37,272 nt of DNA from Desulfobulbaceae bacterium UBA2775. GTDB lineage: Bacteria; Desulfobacterota; Desulfobulbia; Desulfobulbales; Desulfocapsaceae. Of the stretch, positions 15,846-24,498 are shown one piece after another (positions within the stretch are counted from its first letter, which is position 1; the number at the start of each line of letters is the position of its first letter). The translations under genes were made by a program, and so were the position numbers. The notes beneath the pieces are model-generated. The model was given only the letters and a program-made list of their open reading frames with translations. It was not told the DNA's origin and searched no databases. The stretch covers positions 6,895-44,166 of the forward strand of contig DEIL01000143.1 of the NCBI GenBank assembly GCA_002352445.1, read 5' to 3'.

Positions 15846-16448
15846 TTATTTTTCTGTAGACTCCGACTTAATACTTTTAACGAAATCACTAATGAGCTCG
15901 CCATTGGCCGCCCGGGCCTGTGGGTTGATTCGGAGAAGTTCCTCAAGGCTGGCAATTGCCTCGCCGGGGTTGTCAAGATCATACATAAACACAATGGCTT
16001 TATTAAATCTGGCCGGTTCATGGTCCGGAGACATTTGTATTGCCTTGTCAAAAAATTCTATAGCCTTTTCAGACTGTTTTGTTCGGCGGTACATTACTCC
16101 CAGGTCGGTAAGTAGATTGGCATCACCCGAATGCAGTTCCAGTGATTTAGTATAGGCACCGATCGCTTTTTCCGGGTCATTATGATCATAGTAGAGGTTT
16201 CCCAGCTGCCTCCATGCCTGAATATTATCAGGGTTGGCGGTAACCTCAGCTTCGAGACTGAGGATGGCTTGATGGGTTTCTTCATCTTGATTATCGGTTT
16301 GTTGACTGCTGACTCCAGCTGTTTCCGAACTGGTCCCACTTGTTTTAAATACCGTAAATCCAACACCTGTTAAAAAGCCAAGGATGAAAATTATGAAATA
16401 GGTTACTAAAGGGTTCCGGTTCTTCTGTTTTGATTTATCTGCCGCCAT
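15846..16448 (-). CDS. Membrane-anchored TPR protein of unknown role
   Basis: This 200-aa protein has a basic N-terminus, one membrane helix at about 14-35 (LVTYFIIFILGFLTGVGFTVF) and a Ser/Thr/Gln-rich linker. About three tetratricopeptide repeats follow (around 75-180; for example NIQAWRQLGNLYYDHNDPEKAI and ANLLTDLGVMYRRTKQSEKAI). It is probably an inner-membrane scaffold facing the periplasm; it resembles the TPR half of CcmH/NrfG-type proteins but has no heme-lyase context here. GAGGAG just before the ATG is a strong ribosome site. It is separated from metY by repeat copy A, so it may not belong to the sulfur operon, and it is divergent from the glycogen phosphorylase gene. No specific function is claimed. 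Confidence 0.8.
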   Translation of the reverse strand: MAADKSKQKNRNPLVTYFIIFILGFLTGVGFTVFKTSGTSSETAGVSSQQTDNQDEETHQAILSLEAEVTANPDNIQAWRQLGNLYYDHNDPEKAIGAYTKSLELHSGDANLLTDLGVMYRRTKQSEKAIEFFDKAIQMSPDHEPARFNKAIVFMYDLDNPGEAIASLEELLRINPQARAANGELISDFVKSIKSESTEK

Positions 16449-16577
16449 GGAGCTCCTCTGATTATAATGCTGGGGGAGAGAGTAAATATTTCTTCGAAAG
16501 CTAACCTGAAGTCGATATACTACAATGTGGTGCCAGCTTCAATGAAAAACACAAATTTACCCAAAAACCGGATACCT

Positions 16578-16709
16578 GTTTAGTGCCTTACTCCATAAAA
16601 GCTGTAATAAAAAACAAGAAAATCTGAAGCCCTATTTAACTCAAGTGGTTAATACATGCACCAAGGCACTTATCCAGCGTAACTAAAAAGTTTCCGACTT
16701 GTCGGGTAA
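16578..16709 (+). repeat. Dispersed intergenic repeat, copy C
   Basis: The left part (TTTAGTGCCTTACTCC... AAAAAACAAG, 16578-16618) matches the left part of copy A with a few changes. The right part (16662-16709) closely matches copy E, including the hairpin CCGA-CTTG-TCGG at 16694-16705. The middle is diverged from A and B. Confidence 0.82.
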
Positions 16710-16743
16710 GCCATTATGTAAATTACTGAAAGAGACAGTAGCC

Positions 16744-16809
16744 AATATCTGCTTCGTTGTTATATTGCAGCAATGAAGCAGGTAAGCGAGCTTGCGAGAC
16801 TCCGGATGA
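16744..16809 (-). repeat. Repeat segment related to the element at 33212-33369
   Basis: Read on the - strand it has CGGAGTCT, then CGCTTACCTGC, CATT and AACAACGAAG in the same order as 33294-33337 (CGGAGTCT, CGCCTTACCTGC, CATT, AATAACGAAG), with length differences between the blocks. It lies directly beside repeat copy C. Confidence 0.55.
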
Positions 16810-16928
16810 AGAGTTTTTACGCTGCCTTCAACAGCCGGTTCTAAAATAGATATATCTGCCTGTACTATTTGTCCAGAGATGGCATGCAGTTCTTATTCAA
16901 AAATAAGCAGCAATAAAATTTGTTCCCC

Positions 16929-16934
16929 AGGAGG
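16929..16934 (+). promoter_or_regulatory. Strong ribosome binding site of glgP
   Basis: AGGAGG at 16929-16934, ten bases before ATG 16945, is the best Shine-Dalgarno match noticed in the window and fixes the phosphorylase start. Confidence 0.8.
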
Positions 16935-16944
16935 GGTCTAGTAT

Positions 16945-19446
16945 ATGAAGGTCATAGAAACAGTTAAGTCGCAAACCGGACAGAAGAAGAAATTCTCCTC
17001 CGAAATCCATTTTCCCACAACCGTAAAGGCATTAAGGGAAAATATTATTCATCATCTGATGAGCTTCCAGGGCCGCGATCCTGAGCGATCCGGCGCAAGA
17101 GATGTGTATAAGGCACTTGCCTATACCATGCGGGATATTATGGTGGAAAAATGGATCTCGACCCAGAAAACGTTTTATTCAAAGGAAAAAAAGAGAGTCT
17201 ACTATCTTTCTCTTGAATTTTTAATTGGCCGGTCTCTTGGCAACAGTATGACCAACCTCGGTATTCTGAGAGCCGCCAAACAAGCTGTTGAAGACCTTGG
17301 CTTTGATATGGCGGAGATACGGGATCAGGAGGAGGATGCAGCTCTTGGCAATGGTGGTCTTGGACGTCTGGCTGCCTGCTTTATGGATTCTATTGCCACT
17401 CTCAAGATCCCTGCCTACGGGTATGGTATACGTTATGAATATGGTCTCTTTTTTCAGCAGCTGATTGACGGGTACCAGGTAGAAGGGCCTGATAACTGGC
17501 TGGTTGATGGTACTCCATGGGAATTTGATCGTTCTCTGCCGATTTTCAATGTACAATTCTTTGGTGACGTGACAAGTTATCAGAATGGTGATGGAAATTA
17601 CAGAGCCAAATGGGTGAACACCAGAGATGTTAAAGCGCGGGCCTCTGACATCCTGGTGCCGGGATACAGAAATGATCATGTGATAAATATGCGCCTCTGG
17701 TCAGCTCAATCCTCAAGGGAACTTGATTTAAAGGATTTCAGCAGGGGGGATTATATAGGTGCTGTTCAATCCAAAGTGAGTTCGGAGACAATTTCCAAGG
17801 TGCTTTATCCTCCTGATCATAACTATGCCGGGCAGGAATTGCGACTGAAGCAGCAGTATTTTTTTGTTGCCGCAACCTTCCAGGATATTATGAGGCGGTA
17901 CAAAAAGAAGCATGACACTTTCGATAAATTTACTGACATGGTGGCCGTGCAGCTCAATGACACCCATCCTGCCATTGCCATCCCGGAACTCATGCGACTC
18001 CTCCTTGACATTGAAGGGCTTGGCTGGGAGGAGTCGTGGAATATATGTGTGAATACTTTTGGCTATACCAATCATACCCTCATGCCCGAGGCTCTGGAAC
18101 GGTGGCGAGTGGATATGATGGGAAAGGTGCTGCCCCGTCATTTGCAGATTATCTATGAGATCAATCGCCGCTTTCTCGTGGAACTTACTGAGAAATATCC
18201 CGGCAATGAAAGAAAAATACGGGATCTTTCCATTATTGAAGAGGGGCCGGTCAAGATGGTGAGGATGGCTCATCTGGCGATTATCGGCAGTCACTCTGTC
18301 AATGGTGTGGCGGAACTGCACTCGCAGCTCCTCAAAGAGAGAATTTTCCCTGATTTCCATAATTTTTTCCCGGGGAGATTTAATTCAAAAACAAATGGTA
18401 TTACCCCCAGGCGCTGGCTGCTCGATGTGAATCCTGAATTGGCTGACCTGATCAGCAACCATCTCGGATTTGGCTGGATTACTGATCTTGATCAATTGCG
18501 TGGTCTTGAACCCTTAGTGGATGACCCCAAATTTTGTAAGAAATGGCGTAAGATAAAATTTGATAATAAGGTTGCACTGGCTGATTACATTCAAAAGACA
18601 ACCGGGGTGACAGTTAAACCTGGGTCGATGTTCGATGTTCAGGTTAAGCGGATACACGAATATAAACGCCAACTGCTCAATGCACTCCATCTTATTCATT
18701 TCTACCACCGGATAATACGGGGTGAGGCGGAAAATGCATCTCCAAGGGTTGCAGTATTTGCAGGTAAGGCGGCTCCGTCCTACTGGCGGGCAAAATTGAT
18801 AATCAAGCTTATCACCTCAATTTCTGAGGTTGTCAATAATGATCCCAGGGTGAAAGAGAAACTGAAGGTGGTTTTTCTACCTAATTATAATGTCTCCCAG
18901 GCGGAGATTATTATGCCTGCAGCAGATCTGTCGGAACAGATATCCACAGCCGGTACGGAAGCCTCTGGAACCGGGAACATGAAATTTTCACTTAACGGGG
19001 CACTGACCATCGGCACTCTTGATGGTGCCAATATAGAGATCCGTGAGGAGGTAGGGGAGGAAAATATCTTTATTTTCGGCATGACAGCAGATGAAGCAGA
19101 ATTTGAAAGGAAGAATGTCAGCAGGACACCCGTCCAGATATGTCAACAAAATGAGGGGATAAAAGATGTAATTGAAGCACTCAGCAATGGATCTTTCAGT
19201 GATGGAGATAAGGCGCTTTTCCAACCCCTTGTGGACAGTTTAATGGACAAACATGATCCCTATCTGCTCATGCTTGATCTTGAATCGTATCTTGTGTGCC
19301 AGAATCAGGTGAGTGAGATGTTCCTCGACCAGGACAGCTGGACAAGAATGGCAATACTTAATGTTGCACGAATGGGCAAATTTTCCACTGATCGTACCAT
19401 AAAACAATATTCCGAAGAGATCTGGGGAATTCCGGTTGAGGAGTAA
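16945..19446 (+). CDS. glgP: Glycogen/starch/maltodextrin phosphorylase
   Basis: The enzyme releases glucose-1-phosphate from alpha-1,4-glucans using PLP. At 833 aa it is full length for the GT35 family. Family segments include ALGNGGLGRLAACFMDS (about 131-147), YGIRYEYGLF, LNDTHPAIAIPELMR, VKRIHEYKRQLLN and the PLP-site region TEASGTGNMKFSLNGA, whose lysine is residue 680, the same number as in rabbit muscle phosphorylase. The regulatory N-terminal phosphorylation site of the animal enzyme is not evident. No other glycogen genes are adjacent, so it stands alone between the TPR gene and the lipid locus. It converges with the SPASM radical SAM gene, leaving only 27 bases for termination. Confidence 0.97.
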   Translation: MKVIETVKSQTGQKKKFSSEIHFPTTVKALRENIIHHLMSFQGRDPERSGARDVYKALAYTMRDIMVEKWISTQKTFYSKEKKRVYYLSLEFLIGRSLGNSMTNLGILRAAKQAVEDLGFDMAEIRDQEEDAALGNGGLGRLAACFMDSIATLKIPAYGYGIRYEYGLFFQQLIDGYQVEGPDNWLVDGTPWEFDRSLPIFNVQFFGDVTSYQNGDGNYRAKWVNTRDVKARASDILVPGYRNDHVINMRLWSAQSSRELDLKDFSRGDYIGAVQSKVSSETISKVLYPPDHNYAGQELRLKQQYFFVAATFQDIMRRYKKKHDTFDKFTDMVAVQLNDTHPAIAIPELMRLLLDIEGLGWEESWNICVNTFGYTNHTLMPEALERWRVDMMGKVLPRHLQIIYEINRRFLVELTEKYPGNERKIRDLSIIEEGPVKMVRMAHLAIIGSHSVNGVAELHSQLLKERIFPDFHNFFPGRFNSKTNGITPRRWLLDVNPELADLISNHLGFGWITDLDQLRGLEPLVDDPKFCKKWRKIKFDNKVALADYIQKTTGVTVKPGSMFDVQVKRIHEYKRQLLNALHLIHFYHRIIRGEAENASPRVAVFAGKAAPSYWRAKLIIKLITSISEVVNNDPRVKEKLKVVFLPNYNVSQAEIIMPAADLSEQISTAGTEASGTGNMKFSLNGALTIGTLDGANIEIREEVGEENIFIFGMTADEAEFERKNVSRTPVQICQQNEGIKDVIEALSNGSFSDGDKALFQPLVDSLMDKHDPYLLMLDLESYLVCQNQVSEMFLDQDSWTRMAILNVARMGKFSTDRTIKQYSEEIWGIPVEE

Positions 19447-19473
19447 GTTAACAGGGCAGCTTTATAGATTTTT

Positions 19474-20499
19474 TCATGCAGAATTACGCCAGCAGGTTGG
19501 ATCTGAGGCAAGATAATCACCGGTGAGCTGGTATGCTGCCCCCCGGCAGCCGTAACACTCGGCTGCTTTTTCACAACTGCGGCACTCTCCCTTTATCATC
19601 TGCCGGTAATTCTTCAGATTGTTGATTACCTCACTGTTTTTCAGGATAGAGGCGAGTCTGCTGTTACGAATATTATCCAGAGCAATGGTAACTCCGACAC
19701 AGGGCATGACATCACCTGTCGCTGTCACTACACAGGAGACCTGGTGACGCATGCATTTGTTACCTGCCAGTGGCGGCTGTGGCTCCCATTTACGACCGAA
19801 TTTTTCCTTGTCAATGGCTGAGAGTTCGGTAAATAATTCCTTCAATTCTCCAGGGTCGACGCCAAGCCAACTATTTTCACGACCATTTGCCTGGGGGGTG
19901 ATGACTTCAAAATAGGGTTCAATATTCTCAGTCCGCAGCCATTGCCACATTGATGGTAATTCTCTGATGTTTTGTCGGCAGATAACAGTGCTGATTGCCA
20001 GAAACAGCTCTTTAGATGGGTATCCTGCCTCCTTTAATGCAGCCAGCGCCCTGTTGATCATCCGAAATGCACCTTTTTTCCCAGCCAGATGATCCTGGAT
20101 TTTCTCATCCCGGGAATTCATCTTCAAGGCAATCCTGACCTTTTCTTCGGCAAGTACGTCAGCCAACTCTTTGTCAATGCCGGAACCGTTAGTAAACATT
20201 TCGATCTCAAGGTCTTCTTTACCAAGGAAGCGAAGCATCTCAACAAGATGCGGATAAATGGATGGTTCCCCACCAAGAATGATAATTTTTCGTGCACCCA
20301 GCTCTTTCGCCTGCCGGATGACATCCCTGATCTCTTCTCTGGAAAGCTCATTGCCGCATTCAATTTTTTCGTCAACGTAGCAGTAGGAGCAGCGGAAATT
20401 GCAAACCCGGCTGAACTCAATCTCCATGGAAAGCAGCCTGCCGGTAGCGACTGCTTCATGGATTTCCTGTTCGGAAAATTCAAAATTATATATCTGCAT
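19474..20499 (-). CDS. Radical SAM/SPASM protein
   Basis: This 341-aa protein binds the radical SAM [4Fe-4S] cluster through Cys33, Cys37 and Cys40 (CNFRCSYC), followed by GGEP at 76-79. The C-terminal half has a full SPASM-type cysteine set (249, 256, 267, 306, 309, 315, 318, 336) able to hold auxiliary iron-sulfur clusters. SPASM enzymes often modify peptides but also include other oxidations. No precursor-peptide gene was noticed nearby. It is the last gene of the left arm, six bases after a B12 radical SAM gene, so it is probably co-transcribed with the lipid locus. Its substrate cannot be named from the sequence. Confidence 0.85.
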   Translation of the reverse strand: MQIYNFEFSEQEIHEAVATGRLLSMEIEFSRVCNFRCSYCYVDEKIECGNELSREEIRDVIRQAKELGARKIIILGGEPSIYPHLVEMLRFLGKEDLEIEMFTNGSGIDKELADVLAEEKVRIALKMNSRDEKIQDHLAGKKGAFRMINRALAALKEAGYPSKELFLAISTVICRQNIRELPSMWQWLRTENIEPYFEVITPQANGRENSWLGVDPGELKELFTELSAIDKEKFGRKWEPQPPLAGNKCMRHQVSCVVTATGDVMPCVGVTIALDNIRNSRLASILKNSEVINNLKNYRQMIKGECRSCEKAAECYGCRGAAYQLTGDYLASDPTCWRNSA

Positions 20500-20504
20500 T
20501 ACTG

Positions 20505-21995
20505 TTAATATTCCTCAAGATCATGAAATTTATTCATGTTCTCCCACCGTTGTACTTCTCTCCTGTAGCGACCTTCCCAACCATACTTTTTCATAATCCT
20601 TTTGTAGTAGATTTTCAAAAAAGGTTTGAACATGAACCGCCAGATGGATACCCATGCCCAACCTTGTCTTCTGACCTCGGCGGGAGGATTCCACCAGCCC
20701 AATGCAGTTTGACGCTGATACCAGAACTGGAATTGCAGCTGCTCTGAATCCAGGTAATTTGTTCGCACATTGGCCCATAGACCATTGTATTTTTTTAAAT
20801 TATTCTGGTTTGTTATTAATTTTTGTTCCAGAAGATATTCGCGTATTCCGGTTTTTGGGTAGGGGGTCAGCACCTGGCAGTAAGCGGCGTCGGCTTTAAT
20901 AGACTTGAAAAATTCATAATTTTCTCTGATTGAGTCTTCGTTATCCTCAGGAAAGCCGAAGATAAGGCCGCCAATAACCATCATTCCGTACTTATGACAA
21001 TTTTCAACAGCTTGTCTTGAAGAAGCAGTAATGTCGCCTTTACCGGCAGTGTTCAGGTTTTTTATCGATCCGTTTTCAATACCGAGAAAAACAGAACGAA
21101 AACCGGCTTCTGCCATTTTTGAAACCATTCCCTCGTTATTTGCCATAGACACGCAATCAGCCTGTCCAAAGATATTAAGACCTTTATAATTTTTGGCAAT
21201 TATGGCATCACACAGATCTATGACTCTGGCAGGGTTAAGCACCATATTATCGTCGACGATAAAAATGTACCGTGTCTTTCGGTTGAAATAGATGTCGTCA
21301 ATATCTTCCACTACCCGGCTTATAGGAAAGGTCCTGAATGTGCGACCATACATGTGTCTCATTGAACAGAAATTGCATGTGCGGGTACAGCCACGCGAGG
21401 TCTCTATCAATTCGATTTTGGAGTGAAGCATATGGTATCCCCAGGTCAATCTTCGCTTATCCCGTATTGGCAGTTTTAATCTGCTGAGATCCAGATTTTC
21501 ACTTCGAGGATTGTGAGTAAAAGCACCATCTGTTTTGTACGACAGCGAGGGGATAGTCGCAATATTGTCCTTGCCTGCAAGGCCATTAACCAGGCGGCGA
21601 CATGATTCTTCCCCTTCTCCCCGGATTATGAAATCGATGTATTTTGCCTCATCAGATTCGGCGATCTCCTCAAACATCAGGGTGGCGTGATACCCTCCGA
21701 TAACTATTTTGATCCCGGGTAGGAGTTCTCTGATGAGATGTATAATCTTGATACAGGTATCATATTGCCAGGTCATCGCTGAAAGGCCAACAAGGTCAGG
21801 TTTAATTTTCCTTAATATTCTGGTGAGATATTTTTTGATAGAACGACGCTTGCGAATCAGGTCAATAAGGAAAACATCATGCTCCTCATTGATGTTAGCC
21901 CCCACACTGGCTATACCGTGATTTGACAGATGGAACGCTGCCTCGTGGATGATGATCGGCACCACATCAGGCATAGATATCAAAATAACTTTCAT
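20505..21995 (-). CDS. B12-binding-type radical SAM protein (BchE-like architecture)
   Basis: Residues 1 to about 140 form a Rossmann-like cobalamin-binding-type domain (PDLVGLSAMTWQYDT, IKIVIGGYHATLMFEE, IIRGEGEE). No canonical D-x-H-x-x-G motif is seen, as is common in class B radical SAM enzymes. The cluster cysteines are 203, 207 and 210 (SRGCTRTCNFC), with the usual SAM barrel after them (FIVDDNMVLNPARVIDLC, FLGIENGS, GLIFGFPEDNEDS). A C-terminal tail rich in Trp and basic residues (about 420-490) could contact membranes. Its start overlaps the acyltransferase stop as ATGA. Known relatives methylate or rearrange hydrophobic substrates. In this context a lipid or acyl intermediate is the likely substrate, by inference. 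Confidence 0.85.
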   Translation of the reverse strand: MKVILISMPDVVPIIIHEAAFHLSNHGIASVGANINEEHDVFLIDLIRKRRSIKKYLTRILRKIKPDLVGLSAMTWQYDTCIKIIHLIRELLPGIKIVIGGYHATLMFEEIAESDEAKYIDFIIRGEGEESCRRLVNGLAGKDNIATIPSLSYKTDGAFTHNPRSENLDLSRLKLPIRDKRRLTWGYHMLHSKIELIETSRGCTRTCNFCSMRHMYGRTFRTFPISRVVEDIDDIYFNRKTRYIFIVDDNMVLNPARVIDLCDAIIAKNYKGLNIFGQADCVSMANNEGMVSKMAEAGFRSVFLGIENGSIKNLNTAGKGDITASSRQAVENCHKYGMMVIGGLIFGFPEDNEDSIRENYEFFKSIKADAAYCQVLTPYPKTGIREYLLEQKLITNQNNLKKYNGLWANVRTNYLDSEQLQFQFWYQRQTALGWWNPPAEVRRQGWAWVSIWRFMFKPFLKIYYKRIMKKYGWEGRYRREVQRWENMNKFHDLEEY

Positions 21996-22780
21996 GCCTT
22001 CCCCTCGTAATATGCCTGTTGTACTCGCCGGGCCAGTTGAGCCGTTGAGGGTGGGCTCTTCTGATAGTCCGGTTTGATACGATCTATAATTTTCAGGCTG
22101 ATTGTATTTTTTATCCTGGTATTGAATAAAAATTTTCCTGGAGTAAACAGTTTGTCACTATTACGAATCTGCAGAATATAGACAGGTGCCTTATACATTC
22201 GGGCAATTTTCAACGCTCCCATATGAAATTCACCAATTTGTCCATTTCGGCTTCTGGTTCCTTCCGGGAAGACAAAAAGATTGCCACCTGCCTTCAGATA
22301 GGTTCCCATTGTTTCCATCTGCTCAATCATGATTTTGGAAAATGGTCCTTTGCTGGTGGCTGGGAGGTAACCTGATTTCTTAATAATCCAGCCAAAAATC
22401 GGGGCTTTAAAAAATTGTGTTTTAACAATCGTTTTATGTCTCGGTAAAAGAGAAATAAGCAATAATGGATCAAGGTAGGAAAGGTGGTTACAGACAATTA
22501 CTGAAGAGTTGATTGCTGCTATCTGTTCATCTATTTCTATTCTTTGACGCGGGGCAGTCACTCTGAGGATGCGGAAAAAAATCCGATAAAAAAGGCTGTT
22601 CAATTTTTGGAAATGAATTTCCGGATTCTCCGAAAGCCGCGCAAATATAAGATAAGGCCAGGAGAAAAAGAGTAGAAATCCAAAGATAAACCAGATCCAG
22701 CAGGTAATGGTTACACTGCAGTCAATAATTTGGTCAGCCAGTAGATCAAAGGAACTGTTACGAGTCTGCTTCTTTACCAT
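21992..22780 (-). CDS. PlsC-type lysophospholipid acyltransferase
   Basis: A membrane acyltransferase of the 1-acyl-glycerol-3-phosphate family, 262 aa. The catalytic H-x4-D is His99 to Asp104 (NHLSYLD), and the phosphate-binding motif FPEGTRS is at 171-177. A hydrophobic segment at about 25-48 anchors it to the membrane. It overlaps the ketosynthase end by 23 bases and is coupled to the downstream radical SAM gene through ATGA, so it is embedded in the lipid operon rather than being the housekeeping plsC. It probably transfers the locus-specific acyl chain to a glycerol or other hydroxyl acceptor; the acceptor is not known. Confidence 0.88.
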   Translation of the reverse strand: MVKKQTRNSSFDLLADQIIDCSVTITCWIWFIFGFLLFFSWPYLIFARLSENPEIHFQKLNSLFYRIFFRILRVTAPRQRIEIDEQIAAINSSVIVCNHLSYLDPLLLISLLPRHKTIVKTQFFKAPIFGWIIKKSGYLPATSKGPFSKIMIEQMETMGTYLKAGGNLFVFPEGTRSRNGQIGEFHMGALKIARMYKAPVYILQIRNSDKLFTPGKFLFNTRIKNTISLKIIDRIKPDYQKSPPSTAQLARRVQQAYYEGKA

Positions 22781-24005
22781 TTTTAATAAGCAGACAGGTA
22801 TTTACTCCGCCAAAAGCAAAATTTTGAATGGCTGCTATCCTGGTGTCGGTTTCAGTTAGTTTACAGGTATGGCGCAGCATGCTGCAGCGCTCATCAACAT
22901 TGTCGAGGTTGAGGGTGGGGGCAATAAATCCCTGTTCCATCATATATAAAGTCAAGATCAACTCAATTACACCACAGGTTCCCATGGTGTGACCCATATA
23001 GCTTTTCAGGCCGGTAACCAGAGGCCCGTCGCCATATACAGATGCTATGGCCTGAGATTCAATGACATCCCCCATCTTTGTTGCTGTTGCATGGGCGCTG
23101 ATAAAATCGACATCGTCGGGGGATATCCTCGCGGATTCGAGTGCCAACCGCAAGGTTGCGGTAATTCCATCAAGATTCGGCAGGATCATGTCGCCGCCGT
23201 TGTTATTGCAACCAAAACCAATGATTTCTCCCAGGATGCTGGCGCCGCGTCTTTTGGCAGATTCATACTCTTCCAGAAGTACAGCACCGCCTCCCTCTCC
23301 TACAACCAACCCGTCTCGTCCGGCATCAAATGGACGGGGAGTACAGTGCGGTTTATGATTATAATCTACAGAGCAGGCAAGCAGGTTATCAAAAACTGCA
23401 ACAGTGGTAGTATCATACTCATCCGCCCCGCCACAGATCATGGCATCCTGCATGCCGTACTTGATCGTTTCATAACCAAAACCGATGGACTGGCTGCTGG
23501 TGGTACAGGCGGTGGATGAAGCAATGACCCGCCCGGTGATGCCGAACATTCGCGTGATGTTGACCGCTGTTGTATGAACCATAGAGCGGAGATAATCAAC
23601 TGCTCCAATAGAGGAAAATTTTGAATCAAGATCGTTGAAAAATGTTTTATAGATATCGCGCTGGACGGTCGGGCTGCCGTGGGTTGAGCCAAAGGCAACA
23701 CCAAGACGGCCGGAGGTGATAAAGTCCCGGCTCAGACCGGAGCTTTGCAGAACATCTTTTGCAACCTGACAGGCGTAAAAGGCCACGGGGCCCATGGTCT
23801 TTCTGTACTGCCGTTTGAAGCCGTACTCTATGGGATAATCCACAGTCCCGAATACACGGGAGTGGATGTGTTTTGTCAATAGCCCATCATCACGCAGAGG
23901 TTTGACTCCTGATTTACCCTGCCTGAGGCTTTCTATGATATTCTTTTTGTCGTACCCGATAGGTGTAATAGCGGAGCAAGCAGTGATAACAACGCGTCGT
24001 TTCAT
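22758..24005 (-). CDS. Beta-ketoacyl-ACP synthase (KAS II/FabF-like)
   Basis: A complete condensing enzyme of 415 aa with the full Cys-His-His triad: Cys167 (SSTACTTSSQS), His305 (SAHATATKMGD) and His339 (KSYMGHTMG). Other FabF-type landmarks are RPFDAGRDGLVVGEG and NFAFGGVN near the C-terminus. It would extend an ACP-bound chain with malonyl-ACP. It follows the left-arm ACP by 20 bases and overlaps the acyltransferase, so the pair is likely dedicated to this locus. It resembles the stand-alone ketosynthases of aryl-polyene-like loci. It is a second ketosynthase in addition to the KS-CLF-like fusion at 33681-35852. Confidence 0.92.
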   Translation of the reverse strand: MKRRVVITACSAITPIGYDKKNIIESLRQGKSGVKPLRDDGLLTKHIHSRVFGTVDYPIEYGFKRQYRKTMGPVAFYACQVAKDVLQSSGLSRDFITSGRLGVAFGSTHGSPTVQRDIYKTFFNDLDSKFSSIGAVDYLRSMVHTTAVNITRMFGITGRVIASSTACTTSSQSIGFGYETIKYGMQDAMICGGADEYDTTTVAVFDNLLACSVDYNHKPHCTPRPFDAGRDGLVVGEGGGAVLLEEYESAKRRGASILGEIIGFGCNNNGGDMILPNLDGITATLRLALESARISPDDVDFISAHATATKMGDVIESQAIASVYGDGPLVTGLKSYMGHTMGTCGVIELILTLYMMEQGFIAPTLNLDNVDERCSMLRHTCKLTETDTRIAAIQNFAFGGVNTCLLIKNGKEADS

Positions 24006-24025
24006 GGATACCGGACTGAAGTTGG

Positions 24026-24283
24026 TTATTTGTTTCGAGAGTTCACTATTCCTTCAATATAATCAAGGATATTGTTGATTGTTCTGATTTCCATGGCCTT
24101 TTCCTTTTCATCCCGGGTAAGGGAAAAGTCAAGGATGACCTCAATCTTCCCCAGTAGTTCAATGGCATCAATACTGTCAAAACCATGGTCGTCCCGGAGA
24201 TTGTCGTTCAGTCCGGGGTGTTCAAATTCAAAATCTTCAGTCAGGATTGTTAAGATTTTATCTTTTAATTCATCTCTTGTCAT
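24026..24283 (-). CDS. Acyl carrier protein, left arm
   Basis: A small acidic protein of 85 aa from ATG 24283; a longer open frame to 24403 runs into repeat copy B and is not protein-like. The phosphopantetheine attachment serine is Ser37 in DDHGFDSIDAIELL. Helix pattern and charge are typical of type II ACPs. It sits immediately before the ketosynthase, so it probably carries the chain that KS extends. No strong Shine-Dalgarno is seen. A second, different ACP is encoded at 33418-33684. Confidence 0.9.
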   Translation of the reverse strand: MTRDELKDKILTILTEDFEFEHPGLNDNLRDDHGFDSIDAIELLGKIEVILDFSLTRDEKEKAMEIRTINNILDYIEGIVNSRNK

Positions 24284-24340
24284 AATAGGATTTACTGGAT
24301 GTATCGAGTGAGAACTTTCTGGAAAAAAATTATAAACCAC

Positions 24341-24470
24341 CAACCCCGACGAGCGGGATAAGTACCTTGAAAATACATGTGCCCACATAATTCCAAAATA
24401 CACTCCTCAGTTCGAAGTCTACGCTTATCTCTTGTTTTTTATGACAGGGTTTAAGGAGTAAGGTATCTAA
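24341..24470 (-). repeat. Dispersed intergenic repeat, copy B
   Basis: The reverse complement matches copy A over about 115 bases with two perfect blocks of 35 and 28 bases and nearby scattered changes. B carries about 17 extra bases around 24411-24430 (TTCGAAGTCTACGCTTATCTC), which resemble 33293-33310 inside another element. The hairpin is CCCG-ACGAG-CGGG at 24345-24357. It fills most of the 215-base gap between the LpxL-type gene and the ACP gene, the only large gap in the left arm. Confidence 0.9.
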
Positions 24471-24498
24471 ATTTACAATTCTACGAGACTATCATGGT

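Larger units (their letters stand above)
16449..16944. other. Divergent intergenic region filled with repeats
   Basis: These 496 bases between the divergent TPR gene and glgP hold no convincing coding frame. Repeat copy C occupies about 16578-16709 and a second repeat segment related to 33282-33337 occupies about 16744-16809. No clear sigma70 promoter pair was picked out for either gene. The only firm signal is the glgP ribosome site at the right end. Confidence 0.6.
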
